Notes under the pieces: generated by a model
What the model saw: the letters and a program-made list of their open reading frames with translations, nothing else
Databases searched by the model: none
Told to the model about the DNA's origin: nothing
Position numbers and translations under genes: made by a program
Shown: one piece after another, positions 48,001 to 57,590 of the stretch
Layout: every line of letters starts with the position of its first letter
Numbering within the stretch: position 1 is the first letter of the stretch
DNA from: Thozetella sp. PMI_491
Lineage: Eukaryota > Ascomycota > Sordariomycetes > Chaetosphaeriales > Chaetosphaeriaceae
Direction of reading: 5' to 3'
NCBI GenBank assembly: GCA_021432635.1
Contig: MU270037.1
Location: 186,001-250,000, forward strand
Length of the DNA: 64,000 nucleotides

Positions 48001-49534
48001 GACAAGGTGTTAGTGGTGCTAGAAGACGAGGCTACCACCCTATTGTTCTGAACGTTGTTTCCAGCAGCAGATGAAGCGCCAGGCATGCCGATAGAGGACG
48101 TGGAACTAATTAAACCAGATGTGGAACTAGTCGACAAGCTAGTCAATGAACTGCAAGTCATACTCGAGCTCTGGGTAGAGAGCTTGCTAGTTGAGGCGAC
48201 TGATGAATTACTTGGCGATATAGTGCTGACCAAAAGACTGCTAGAAGTAGTCGAGCTGGTAGTCGATATTGTATTAGAAGAGCTGCTGCTAGTCGAGGAC
48301 GACTTGGTAGGTGCTTGCACCGCCGATATGGAAGAATTAGAAGAGGACATAGAAGATGTTGGCGAAGCGGATGGAGCCTGGGGAGTGGATAGCGTCTGCG
48401 AAGATGAAGACGTCTGTGAATTGGCCAAGTTAAGCACGGCTTGGCTGTGGCTACTCGCCGAGACCGATGCGGTTCCCGTAGAAGAGCAAGTGGAAGAGAC
48501 CGTGCTGCTCTGAGAAGACGAGGTATAGAAATTAGAGCTGGTATATATCGAGCTTGTAGACGATGAAGAAATAGAACTTGAGGTTGTTCGAGTAGAAGAA
48601 GATAGCGTCGGGATTATCGCAGAACTACTCAGAGTAGATGTGGCAGTCGAAGTCCCGGTGGTAGACCTTAGCATCGTGGGCACTGCTGTAGTAAGCAGTT
48701 GAGGCGTGAATGAGCTAGTTGGATTCTGCGAGCTATAGAGATTCAAGCGGCTCGGGCCTCCGCATATCTCGGTGTTGTTGCCGTTGCAAGGCATGCTGCA
48801 TCCACTCGTGGCCGGCACCCCGCCGTGGGCAACAGAGTTGCCACACTCTAAGACCGATAAATGAGCCTAGGAAACCGATAAACCGATGCCTCATGACTTA
48901 CAACACTCTCCACCATATTCCAAACCGGCTAGGATGTATCCCAGGGAAGCGCATGTTGCCATGCATTTTGCTGCGGTCAAGTTGGCCAATGGTATCGAAG
49001 CAGCCGGGCCATAGGACAGGGCGCGGCCATTGGTGCCCTCGGCCCAGCAACCAAGGCTGATGAAGCCGTTGACACCCAGGTTAGGTTGCGGGCCGACGGG
49101 TGAAGAACTGTAGAACAGATTCAGCCTGTTCGGACCGCCACACGCTTCGGTAGAATTTCCAGAGCAGGCCATGCTACAGTCGGTCATCGAGGCAGACTCT
49201 GAGCCGGCAGCGAGGGAGCTGCCGCAATAGCATTCTTGCGAATATTCGACCCCCGCGTATTGGAATCCTTTGGAAGTGCAAAATGAGATACAGGACTCTA
49301 TAGTCATGCTCGCGGAGGCGTAACCTGCTTCGTTAATCGTTCTGTGAACATCGGTCCAACATCCTTGGAAAACCCAAGGCCCCGCTAAGTTGCTTGGCAC
49401 GAGTAAGCCAAGAGAAAGAGACAGCTGCTAGATCCATTAGCTATTCTCCCTATACCACACCAGCAGGAAGACTAGCTCACAGAAGTGAAGAAAATGAGAG
49501 CAGAAGAGAGTGACGGTTGGCATGTGGCCCTCAT
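45018..49534 (-). CDS. Secreted WSC/PAN/glyoxal-oxidase (copper radical oxidase, AA5) protein with a stop at a splice junction
   Basis: Exon 1 (49534-49481) and the start of exon 2 (49424-48902) encode a signal peptide, MRATCQPSLSSALIFFTS joined to LSLSLGLLVPSN. Two WSC domains follow, the second cut by an intron. Exon 3 (48847-45018) adds a long Ser/Thr stalk, a PAN/apple-like segment, two more WSC domains, and a C-terminal glyoxal oxidase. All five copper-radical residues are there: Cys in LFCAAG (about 46345), Tyr in RWYPGA (about 46170), Tyr-His in RMYHNEA (about 45505), His in STHGNSMG (about 45243). The enzyme would oxidise aldehydes to acids with H2O2, probably wall-anchored through WSC. 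Oddity: the only in-frame splice of intron 2 makes TGT-TAG-TGT where the WSC motif needs Cys-aromatic-Cys, so the full protein would be truncated. A base error, a nonsense mutation or an unusual splice are the options. Confidence 0.82.
47761..47816 (-). repeat. 12-nt tandem repeat coding for Ser-Ser-Val-Ser units
   Basis: About 4.7 copies of a 12-nt unit (GAAGAGCTGACT on the + strand), read on the minus strand as repeated Ser-Ser-Val-Ser in the stalk of the WSC oxidase. In-frame copy changes would lengthen or shorten the stalk. Confidence 0.9.
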
Positions 49535-50476
49535 AGCGACTACTACATCTACCGTGAGAGTTAATAAAGCCAACAAGACCGTGGATGTTTCGGCAAAAGA
49601 ACAGCGCATAAGCAAAGTTGACAGAAGAGAGAAAACGCATGTTGGAGGGGATAACCGGCTAGGGACATACTCCTGTCCAAGTAGTGAGTGCGTGCAAGAA
49701 CCCGGTCTCGTATGGCTTAGTCGAAGGCGTTCGCTACATCCTCATAGCTCCTAACCCCTTAAATTAACAGAAGCTAGCTATGTAGGCCTGACGAATGGCC
49801 TGACTCGTGGCACTGCTTCATACCAACGTGGCTCCCACGGGGAAACTAGCCGATTGCTGGGAGCTTCTCCAGGAACAGCAGAAAAGGGTGTTGGCCACGA
49901 GGCCTGAATTTGGGGCAGCTAGTTGGCATGAAGAATATGGCGACTGAAAGGGGAAATGGAGCGGACGGTCTAGACCACGGGTGGGAACCAGACGGCTCTT
50001 CATTAGCGGCATAAGCTGAGGGTTTCCGAAGCCAAGCCTTGATAAGCTTCGCCGGCGTATCGACTAGCGTCCGACGCACTCGCGTGGCTGTCTCTCGGCT
50101 CTAGGAAGCCTGCTTCTACCGAGACCTAATCGTGGCGGAAGATGAGGTGGGCGGGTAATCTACCAATAGCTTAAAATTTGGTCCCAGTGGCGCTTCAACG
50201 CCATCGTCGAAATTGACATAGCCTCTCCCTGACGATATTTTCACTAGATGAACATCCCATATTCTAGCTGCTAAAGACAATCCCAGAGGGGATGGAAGAT
50301 CGAGCAGAATAGCGAGAGTGCTAGCGCGGCGCGCACCACTGTTCATCATTTATCTGACGATATGGCAGAGGATGCGAAAAAGTCGGAAGGACAAATTAGG
50401 ACTCCTTGTACCGCCACCCCAGACAGGAAATTATCTCGCATCAGAGTGCCTGGACAGTGAACTTGTCACCGATGTC
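49535..50476. other. Intergenic, no gene recognised
   Basis: Promoter of the leftward WSC oxidase and 3' region of the leftward regulator gene. No further gene or repeat seen. Confidence 0.5.
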
Positions 50477-52625
50477 TCAGTCGGTCGTAAAGTTCGTAAG
50501 CCAAGCCGGGTCCTCGAAGCCAAGCAAAAAGTCATCCTTCTCTATCCCAAAGTCCTGGAAAATGTCTTGAAAATACACGCTCGATGTCCCTTCTTGAAGC
50601 GTGGCCAGCCTGCCGTCAGGCTGGTGCATCTCGAGGATTTTTGAGTAGAGCATTTCAAATGCGGCCACGCACTGCTGAAAAAAGGGGTTCAGGTGCTCGT
50701 GAGCACGAAGGGCTGCCATAGTCCTGCTCCAGTGGGGGGAAACAATGTCGGAGAACAGGTCAGCTCGGAACAGTGCGGCAATGAGTATGGTCGTTGCGGT
50801 GTGCAGATAAAAGACGCGGTGCCACCAGGGGATGAGCCCAGCTGTTGCCTCAGGCTTGTGGGCTGCGTGGATAAGGCGGATCATCTCTTGGGCGGTCTCA
50901 AGGCAGACAGAGGCGCTTTCTTTGAGCATTCGGCCTTTCATACCCTCATGGCTGGCCGTTTTCCCTGCTGCGGCTTGATGAAGTGATGATAGGCAGAGGC
51001 GAGCGACCATAGGTCTGAACAGTAGGATCTTCCCGTGCAAGTACCTAGAGCACGGACTAAGCTTCAGAGAAGAAAAATAATGTGCAGGAGGTGCTGCCCT
51101 CCTTGGAATATCCACGCCATACGAATACATACCTCAGGTGAATCATCAATGCTCTAGGGTTAGAGAGGCTAATGCTACTCTCCCAGGTCGCATCGAGTGT
51201 CAAGGACTGTGGAAGTGTCTGGTGCCATTTGTTCAGGCAATTTTCCAACTTCATCGAGAGAGCGCAGTATTCTTCGTTTTGATGGAGCCTCGGTAAGCCA
51301 AACTTATCTGCAAAGGATGTATGCATGGAAGTCTGTGAGAGCATTATGTGGTTCGTGATCTCGTAGACTTCCATGCACTTGGTAAGATACTGCTGGTATG
51401 GTGCGTTGTACACTCCACCCAGTCCTTCGTCGCTTAAAAACTCCGCCTCGACGATCGGGGATGCCACGGGTGTCCGCCCTAAAGACCACGAGATCGCCCT
51501 TTCGGGGCATTAGTAGACGTCGACAAGGTGGCGACTGGCGCCTGAGCGTATGCGTACCTGTGCAGCAAAATGCAACCCTGCCATATTTGACGCTTTCGAT
51601 GTTTGTTGTGGCCGTTCGAACCGGCTGGGGATGTATCGGGTACATGCAGGCCAAGGCTCTGTGCTATCCCTACCGCGGAGCCGATCGCCATCCAAGTCTG
51701 GTGCGGACTGTTTGTGCACTGCAGGTACCGGCTCATGAGCATTAAACATTGGACCAGATCGTATGTACCATGGCTCCAAAGGACGGATGCCGGAGGGAGC
51801 AAAGCCCATGCACGCCCAAAGTAAGTCCTGCTTGCTTCCTCTCGTTCCGCAGCCGGCACGTGCTCTTCAAGCTGCGCGGACAAGGCGAAGACAACGTTGA
51901 GAGTGCTCAGGAAGATGGTCTCATCGGCACCGACTGTCGCGCCAGAGAACAGGGCTAGATAGGTCTGGGAGAAACTCGGTCGGTCAAGCATGGGCTCGAC
52001 GGGGTCAACATGCCGCCAGTAGAGGTCGAATAGCCGATCGGCCTGCTTCCGCGGAGGCAAGACGTGGTCCAGATGGTGGGCGCTAGAGTCGGCAATTTTG
52101 TGGAGAGGTAGGGGCCCGAACAACGGGGCATTGAGCATCGGCATCAAGCTGAGTTTGCTAGCCGGAGGAAGCCCGAGTCTGGCGTCAATGGCGGAATTGA
52201 CCTCGTCGGCGAAGCCCGCAATGGGGCCGTCCCAGTGGATCTTGGCATCACTGCTGCTCTCCGGCCGAGCGGGAGCCGGCGAGATGGGGGTGAAATGGCT
52301 CGGAGATCGTGTCGACCCCGGCGACGATGTGTGACAGAGGATAGGCCGAGGAACCAAGCCGCTCCTGAGGGTGACGCTGCGACTATAGGTGCAATTTTCT
52401 CGCAATGTGGGTTTCTTTTGGCAGTTGTTGCACGCTGAGACAATGGGCAAAATTGCTGTTGTTAAGTGCTAGGCTCATATGGCTGAGCAAGTGGAGCGGC
52501 ATACCTGGAGCGGCCCCATCACATTTGATCTTCTTTACCCGGCAGGTCAAGCAGGCGTTCGCGACCTTCAATCTCCGTTTCACGCCCGAAGGGTGTGATC
52601 CAGGTGCATGTTCACTCGGCGACAT
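50477..52625 (-). CDS. Zn2Cys6 transcription factor with fungal_trans region
   Basis: Predicted nuclear regulator of 643 residues. Exons 52625-52505, 52434-51558, 51498-51133 and 51044-50477 sum to 1932 nt. An in-frame ATG at 52784 would add 53 residues. The zinc cluster is Cys 25, 28, 35, 42, 45 and 55 (C-x2-C-x6-C-x6-C-x2-C-x9-C), the last spacing longer than usual. The middle region has PPRKQADRLFDLYW, LVQCLMLMSRYLQCT with WMAIGSAVGIAQSLGLH, and across intron 2 LGRTPVASP; the third splice joins LRALMIHLR-type sequence to YLHGKILLFRPM. It is head to head with an MFS transporter gene, suggesting that it controls export or uptake of a specific compound. Confidence 0.9.
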
Positions 52626-53048
52626 TGGCGTCTCGGCGTCGCGAGTGATTGTGGTCGATGTCTCTGCCACGCCCGTACGGCTGGGTCGGTGCCGTGAGAA
52701 GGGGTGTGTTGGCATCCAGACCCAATCATATGCGGTTCCGGCCGGGGACGCGCCGCATTCGTCACCTCCCACGCTAGTACCCATTCAGGCAAGCTCCATC
52801 CCCGATCGCCAACCAGCATCGCTTCCGCTCCGATGTTGCAATGGGCTCCCGGGAATCCCTGGAAAGCTCGGGATGCAGGTTGGCAAGGCTGCGTGGAAAG
52901 TTGGTGGTAGCTATAAGAGTACATTTGGGACATCGGCGAGGAAAAAAAAAAAATTTTGTGGTAACACACAAGTGATTGCATTCTTTCTCTCTCGTATCCC
53001 CTGAGCTTCCTCTTCTCCGAATTGATTGGCGTGGATATAAAATATAAA
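52626..53048. promoter_or_regulatory. Divergent promoter, Zn2Cys6 regulator and MFS transporter
   Basis: Gap of 423 nt between the two chosen start codons. Two CGG-N2-CCG palindromes, CGGTGCCG at 52687-52694 and CGGTTCCG at 52733-52740, lie 46 nt apart. If the regulator starts at 52784 they would be inside its coding region instead. A TATA-rich stretch lies directly before the transporter ATG. Confidence 0.4.
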
Positions 53049-54563
53049 ATGGAAAAACAAGAGTCTCGGATAGCCAACCACCGCTACTCGGGAGGCGGCA
53101 CGCCAGAAGATCCTTTTGTTGTCGAGTTCTTGGATGGCGATCCCCATAATGCCATGAATTTCCCTACCTGGAGAAAGTGGCTTATTACCACCATTGTCAC
53201 CGCATCCGTGTTTGCCATCACTCTTACCTCTTCGGCGTACTCCAGTTCCTCGCAGCAGATCCGCGCCGAGCTGGACGCGGAAGCCGAGCTCTTCGCGCTT
53301 GGCATCTCCCTTTTCGTTCTTGGGTTTGCCATTGGCCCGAGCTTATGGGCACCTCTGTCGGAGCTCTACGGGCGCCGCATCTGGTTTGTCTTTACTCACG
53401 GATGCGTCGTGGCTTTCGTCGCCGGCGCCGCCGGCTGCAAGACGATGGCAGAGCTGGTCATCTTCCGCTTTCTAGGAGGCTTTTTCGGAGCATCGCCATT
53501 GACCAATTCGGGTGGTGTGATTTCGGACTTGTTTCCCGCCGCCGAGCGGGGTGTTGCCATCGCGATCTTCTCCGCTGCCCCCTTCCTCGGTCCGATTTTA
53601 GGTCCAATTATGGGCGGCTTCATGACGATCACGGTCGGCTGGCGATGGGTCCAAGGAGTCTGCTGTATCTTCATCGGCGTCGTAGGCATCTTGGGCGTCC
53701 TCTTGGTGCCAGAAACGTACGCACCCGTGATCCTGCACAAGAGAGCCAAAACCCTGTCTCAAAAAACTGGAAAGTGCTACAGGAGCGTGCTCGAGATCAA
53801 CAGCGGAGGCGTCGAGCTTTCCGAAGTGTTCGGGAAAGCACTCCAACGACCTTGGGTACTGCTCTTCCGGGAGCCGATTGTCTTGGTGTCCTCGGTGTAT
53901 ATGGCTATCATCTACGGGACTATCTATATGTTCATGGGTGCGTTTCCTATCGTTTACTCGGAGCTGCGAGGATGGGGTGCTGGAGTTGGTGGGCTCGCCT
54001 TTATTGGCCTTGCCGTTGGAATGATTTTGGGGCTTGCCTACATTCTTTTCGTCGACCAAGTGCATTACAGAAAACTTGGAGCACACCCCCCACCCGAAGC
54101 TCGCTTGCCCCCTGGAATTATCGGCGGCCTTGCCCTCCCAATCGGCATGTTCGCATTTGCGTGGACTAACTCGCCGTCCATCCACTGGTCCGCAAGTATC
54201 ATCCTCTCGGCACCCTTTGGGTTCGGTTGCGTGTTGGTGTTCCTATCCTGCATGAACTACCTTCTCGACTCATATACAATCTACGCCGCATCCGTCCTCG
54301 CTGCGGGTGCGATGCTGAGAGCATTCTTTGGCTTCGCATTTCCGTTATTCACCAAGCAGATGTATCAGAATCTTGGTATCCACTGGGCGAGCTCAATCCC
54401 GGCGTTTCTTACATTGCTGTGTTTACCTTTCCCTTTTGCAATGGTAAAATATGGGGAAGTTTTGAGGATGAAGTGCAAATATGCACAGGAGGCTGCCGTG
54501 CTCACAGCACGCCTGCGTGAGCAAACCGATAATTCTTCCGATGGCCAGTCTGATTCAGCATAG
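53049..54563 (+). CDS. MFS transporter, DHA1 multidrug/polyamine type
   Basis: Intronless gene for 504 residues, usual length for a 12-helix H+ antiporter of the plasma membrane. The ATG at 53049 was preferred to 53022 because the DHA1 lead-in DPFVVEFLDGDPHNAMNFPTW follows. Family motifs are present: LGISLFVLGFAIGPSLWAPL in helix 2, SELYGRRIWF (motif A, loop 2-3), LVIFRFLGGFFGASPL in helix 4 and FLGPILGPIMGGF (motif C, helix 5), then WRWVQGVCCIFIGVVGILG in helix 6. The C-terminal half has the other six helices. It diverges from a Zn2Cys6 regulator, a common arrangement for efflux pumps. The substrate is unknown. Confidence 0.92.
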   Translation: MEKQESRIANHRYSGGGTPEDPFVVEFLDGDPHNAMNFPTWRKWLITTIVTASVFAITLTSSAYSSSSQQIRAELDAEAELFALGISLFVLGFAIGPSLWAPLSELYGRRIWFVFTHGCVVAFVAGAAGCKTMAELVIFRFLGGFFGASPLTNSGGVISDLFPAAERGVAIAIFSAAPFLGPILGPIMGGFMTITVGWRWVQGVCCIFIGVVGILGVLLVPETYAPVILHKRAKTLSQKTGKCYRSVLEINSGGVELSEVFGKALQRPWVLLFREPIVLVSSVYMAIIYGTIYMFMGAFPIVYSELRGWGAGVGGLAFIGLAVGMILGLAYILFVDQVHYRKLGAHPPPEARLPPGIIGGLALPIGMFAFAWTNSPSIHWSASIILSAPFGFGCVLVFLSCMNYLLDSYTIYAASVLAAGAMLRAFFGFAFPLFTKQMYQNLGIHWASSIPAFLTLLCLPFPFAMVKYGEVLRMKCKYAQEAAVLTARLREQTDNSSDGQSDSA

Positions 54564-56107
54564 ATATTGCAGCCTTTAGAAAGGGAGAAGAGGTTACACA
54601 TCTATTCCCGAGAAGGTTGAGTGCTTGAACTGGTCTATTTCGAAATTATAACACAGGGAGCCGCGATAGTAGAGGTGCCCCAATATTTGCTATGGACCGT
54701 GCACTCTGGTGACTTGGTCGGGCACATGGATATTGTTGTTAGCTGTAGCATGATCGAACATCCAAAGGGGATGCTTAGAACGGGATCATAAATCGCCAGT
54801 AGATCAAGAAACAGCCTCAGTATATTATACTGAGCTAGGCACCGCACTGTATGCTGCATGAGTTGTCAGCATTTACTGCGTCGGGCGAGATGTGCATAAT
54901 TTGGTAATTGTTGTTGCTTTAATCGCGGGTGTCGCTGTCGTCTTTTGGTGGTTCGGGAACACACATAAGTCGGAGTGCCAATCCAATGTTCAGTTGGACA
55001 TCCCGTCTTGCACGGAACACCTCCAGGGCTGTAGTTGTGGGTGACGGTTGCTATCCCTGTCGAGCAGCTGCATGGGTTGAGAATAGTGGGAAACAACCGG
55101 TCTTCGCAGGATTTAATGGTACACTCGCCGGTAACGAGTCTCGTACAAGTGATAGTCGGGCAGGACGAGATAATTGGGGCGCACCTTGCATCGTAACTGG
55201 CACTGACACCAATTTCGCTGGTTAGAGTGCTATAGTGACAATACTTCTTATCCTAGGAGGCGGTTACATGCTCCAGGAGCCCTCTACTGTGAAGGTGCCA
55301 AGTCCCACAGCTCAGAGATGCCCATTTGCAGAGAAGTCTCAAAGTTCCGATGTGAACTCTAGTTCCATCGTAGAGGTTGTCGATAACTTGGAGAGAAGAT
55401 ATCGGCTGCATGAAGTGTCAAGTCCCTGAAAGTCCTTCAAGGCCAAGTTCTAGTAGTTTAGGACCTACGCGTGTGGGATAGATTTATGAGATTCTACTGT
55501 AGTTTCGGTAGGGTTTGCGATATCGTACTTGCGAGAGGATCGCAGGGCAGCGCTGGGCCCAAAGGGACGAAAATTGTTACACCTTCGAGAACCCTAAAAG
55601 ACGAGAGCGGCTCGAGCCATTCGATAAATTTAGCACTGGCGCTGACTTTTTCTAGGAAAGAAACTCAAATAACAGGGCGGAATTCCACTAGGCTTTCCTC
55701 ACATGGCTGAGCAGACATTCCATTGTCTTCTACCTCATGGATATACACCCTCGAGGCGCTAGTTGTTTTCATAGGTTGGCCGAGCTCGATGCCCTGCTAA
55801 TCGCTTATGACATTGGCTCTCACGGTTTAACACTTCCATATGATACTTTTATTTTAATGCAATAGTTATCATTATTCGGAAACTAAGGTTTGCACACTCA
55901 ACTACAATCTTTTGGACACCCAGAGGACGACAACCAACGTATGCCCAGCACATGATGCTAGCGTTGAGACTCGAAATATCCACACTAAAAGAAAATGTCG
56001 CAGCCTTTAATCCTGTTCTGGCGGATACCATTACTCGAGCTATTTATGAAGACCAAGTCGGTCCTCATCGGACGAAGTCTATTATACTAGATAGGTAGCT
56101 ATCGGGA
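54564..56107. other. Intergenic, no gene recognised
   Basis: About 1.5 kb between an MFS gene end and the end of the decarboxylase-like gene. Short frames only, no family match and no repeat noted. Confidence 0.5.
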
Positions 56108-57130
56108 TTACCTAGTTGCTGTCGTAGTGCCCCATCCGACTTTCCAGTTCTGGCCCCGAACAGGGGCAAACAACTCTTCCAAGCTAGGTTTGTCGGCAAT
56201 CATGGACTGTTCGTGCAAAGCATCAACGAGAGCCTCCAACGTCTTTCGGTTCGCTTCCACGCCGTTTACCCAAGGATCACCACCGAACACTTTGTCAATC
56301 TCGTCGAGCTCTGACGCCATCCACGGCAGCATATAGCGTAGGCAATCCAGGAACCGCATCCGGATGCGCGCCACATCTTTCGCATTGTCGAGAGCATTGT
56401 AGAGGCTGGTGGCGAGCCATGGGTGTCTGTCACATAACTCTTTCCGAACAACGACGGCATGCATGATTGGAAAGATGCCCGTTGCTTTGAAGTACTGTTG
56501 CTCAACATCCTTAAAGTTGGGGAAAAGCCTTCCCACGTCCGGCGCTTTACCCAGGCAATGCGGCAAGTCAGCGCCGATGGTGGCGTCGATATATCCTTCC
56601 TCGAGCAGCTGGCTCAATGACTTCCCAGTAGCGTTCTGTTCAATTTTCACCGGTTTGATCAACGCCATTGTGCTCGGCTTTCCGTGTGCTTCGCCACTTT
56701 CCATAGAGCCTTGGATCCAGTGAATGGTCGACAAGTCGACGCCGTGCTGCTGCAGGACCACCCTGATCCAAACAGCAGCTGTCATCGTATAAAGCTGTAC
56801 TCCGATTTTCTTTCCATTGAGATCCTCCGGCTTTTTAATCGTTCGGCTATTGACGGCGATGAAGCCGTGTCGGAATGCTCTGGAAGGAAATATGGGGAGC
56901 GCGACCAAATCCCTCTTACCGGCTGCATGGCGGCAGATGTATTCACTGAGCGATAGCTCTGAAGCATCAAATTCCTGGCCTCCAGACATGCGATCAAAAA
57001 TGTCCCGTGGGTGGTTAAGTGGGATGAAATTAAGGTCCACGCCTTCGACGCTGACCTCTCCTGATTCCAGAGCCAGCATCCTGTCGTACGGTATGCTAGC
57101 AAACGAAATATTCAGTTTGAATGGCCCCAT
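56108..57130 (-). CDS. 4,5-dihydroxyphthalate-decarboxylase-like protein
   Basis: Intronless, 340 residues from the ATG at 57130; a longer frame upstream adds sequence unlike the family. The protein follows the pattern of bacterial Pht5-type proteins, which share the fold of solute-binding proteins yet decarboxylate 4,5-dihydroxyphthalate to protocatechuate. Visible blocks are ISFASIPYDRMLALESGEV, EFDASELSLSEY (54-64), LPIFPSRAFRHGFIAV (78-93), LNGKKIGVQLYTMTAAVW, GRLFPNFKDVEQQYFKATG, GIFPIMHAVVVRKEL, and GVEANRKTLEAL near the end. No signal peptide, which fits an enzyme, not a periplasmic receptor. It diverges from an MFS transporter, hinting at uptake and breakdown of an aromatic acid. The actual substrate in fungi is not established from the sequence. 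Confidence 0.8.
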   Translation of the reverse strand: MGPFKLNISFASIPYDRMLALESGEVSVEGVDLNFIPLNHPRDIFDRMSGGQEFDASELSLSEYICRHAAGKRDLVALPIFPSRAFRHGFIAVNSRTIKKPEDLNGKKIGVQLYTMTAAVWIRVVLQQHGVDLSTIHWIQGSMESGEAHGKPSTMALIKPVKIEQNATGKSLSQLLEEGYIDATIGADLPHCLGKAPDVGRLFPNFKDVEQQYFKATGIFPIMHAVVVRKELCDRHPWLATSLYNALDNAKDVARIRMRFLDCLRYMLPWMASELDEIDKVFGGDPWVNGVEANRKTLEALVDALHEQSMIADKPSLEELFAPVRGQNWKVGWGTTTATR

Positions 57131-57590
57131 GTTGGTCGTGTCGGCTCTTGCTCGCAGGCGGATTGAGCAGCAGCGCCTTCGCATAAAAAAGCCGTGGAAT
57201 GATAGCCGGGTCAGACAAATAAAGTGTGATCGGGTACGCGACAATAAGCGGCAGTTATGCAGTACGACATGAGCTGCGGCCAAGTTAGTCATCTCCGTCT
57301 CACTCGCATTAAAAACGACGGCGGGCCAGTCTAGATCGAGTACTCTAAGCCGTGTATATCAGCCCCGTGAGTCGACCAATTCCTTGGGCTACAGAACCCT
57401 CGTTGCTACGTCACGACGGGTAGAGCTCCCACGAGGGTATGCTGCAATCAGCCGAATATTGTGACGAAGTTTTGATGTGGCGGCTATAAGAATACGTCTT
57501 CCTATGTAGTTACCACCGATGCATGCAACGTGCGCGAAGGATCTCAACGCATTTCATCCGATATACACGAGCTTTTACGATTTTAGAGCA
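57131..57590. promoter_or_regulatory. Divergent promoter, decarboxylase-like enzyme and MFS transporter
   Basis: The 460-nt gap probably drives both genes. A TATA-like CTATAAG lies near 57484-57491, about 100 nt before the transporter ATG. I found no CGG-CCG palindrome of fixed spacing here. Confidence 0.35.

Noticed and set aside
48055-48513. 152-codon acidic frame on the + strand
   Set aside because: Antisense image of the Ser-rich stalk of the WSC oxidase; low complexity explains its openness.
53177-54169. 330-codon frame in another phase of the DHA1 transporter gene
   Set aside because: Arg/Leu-rich shadow translation of the transporter; the sense frame has all MFS motifs.
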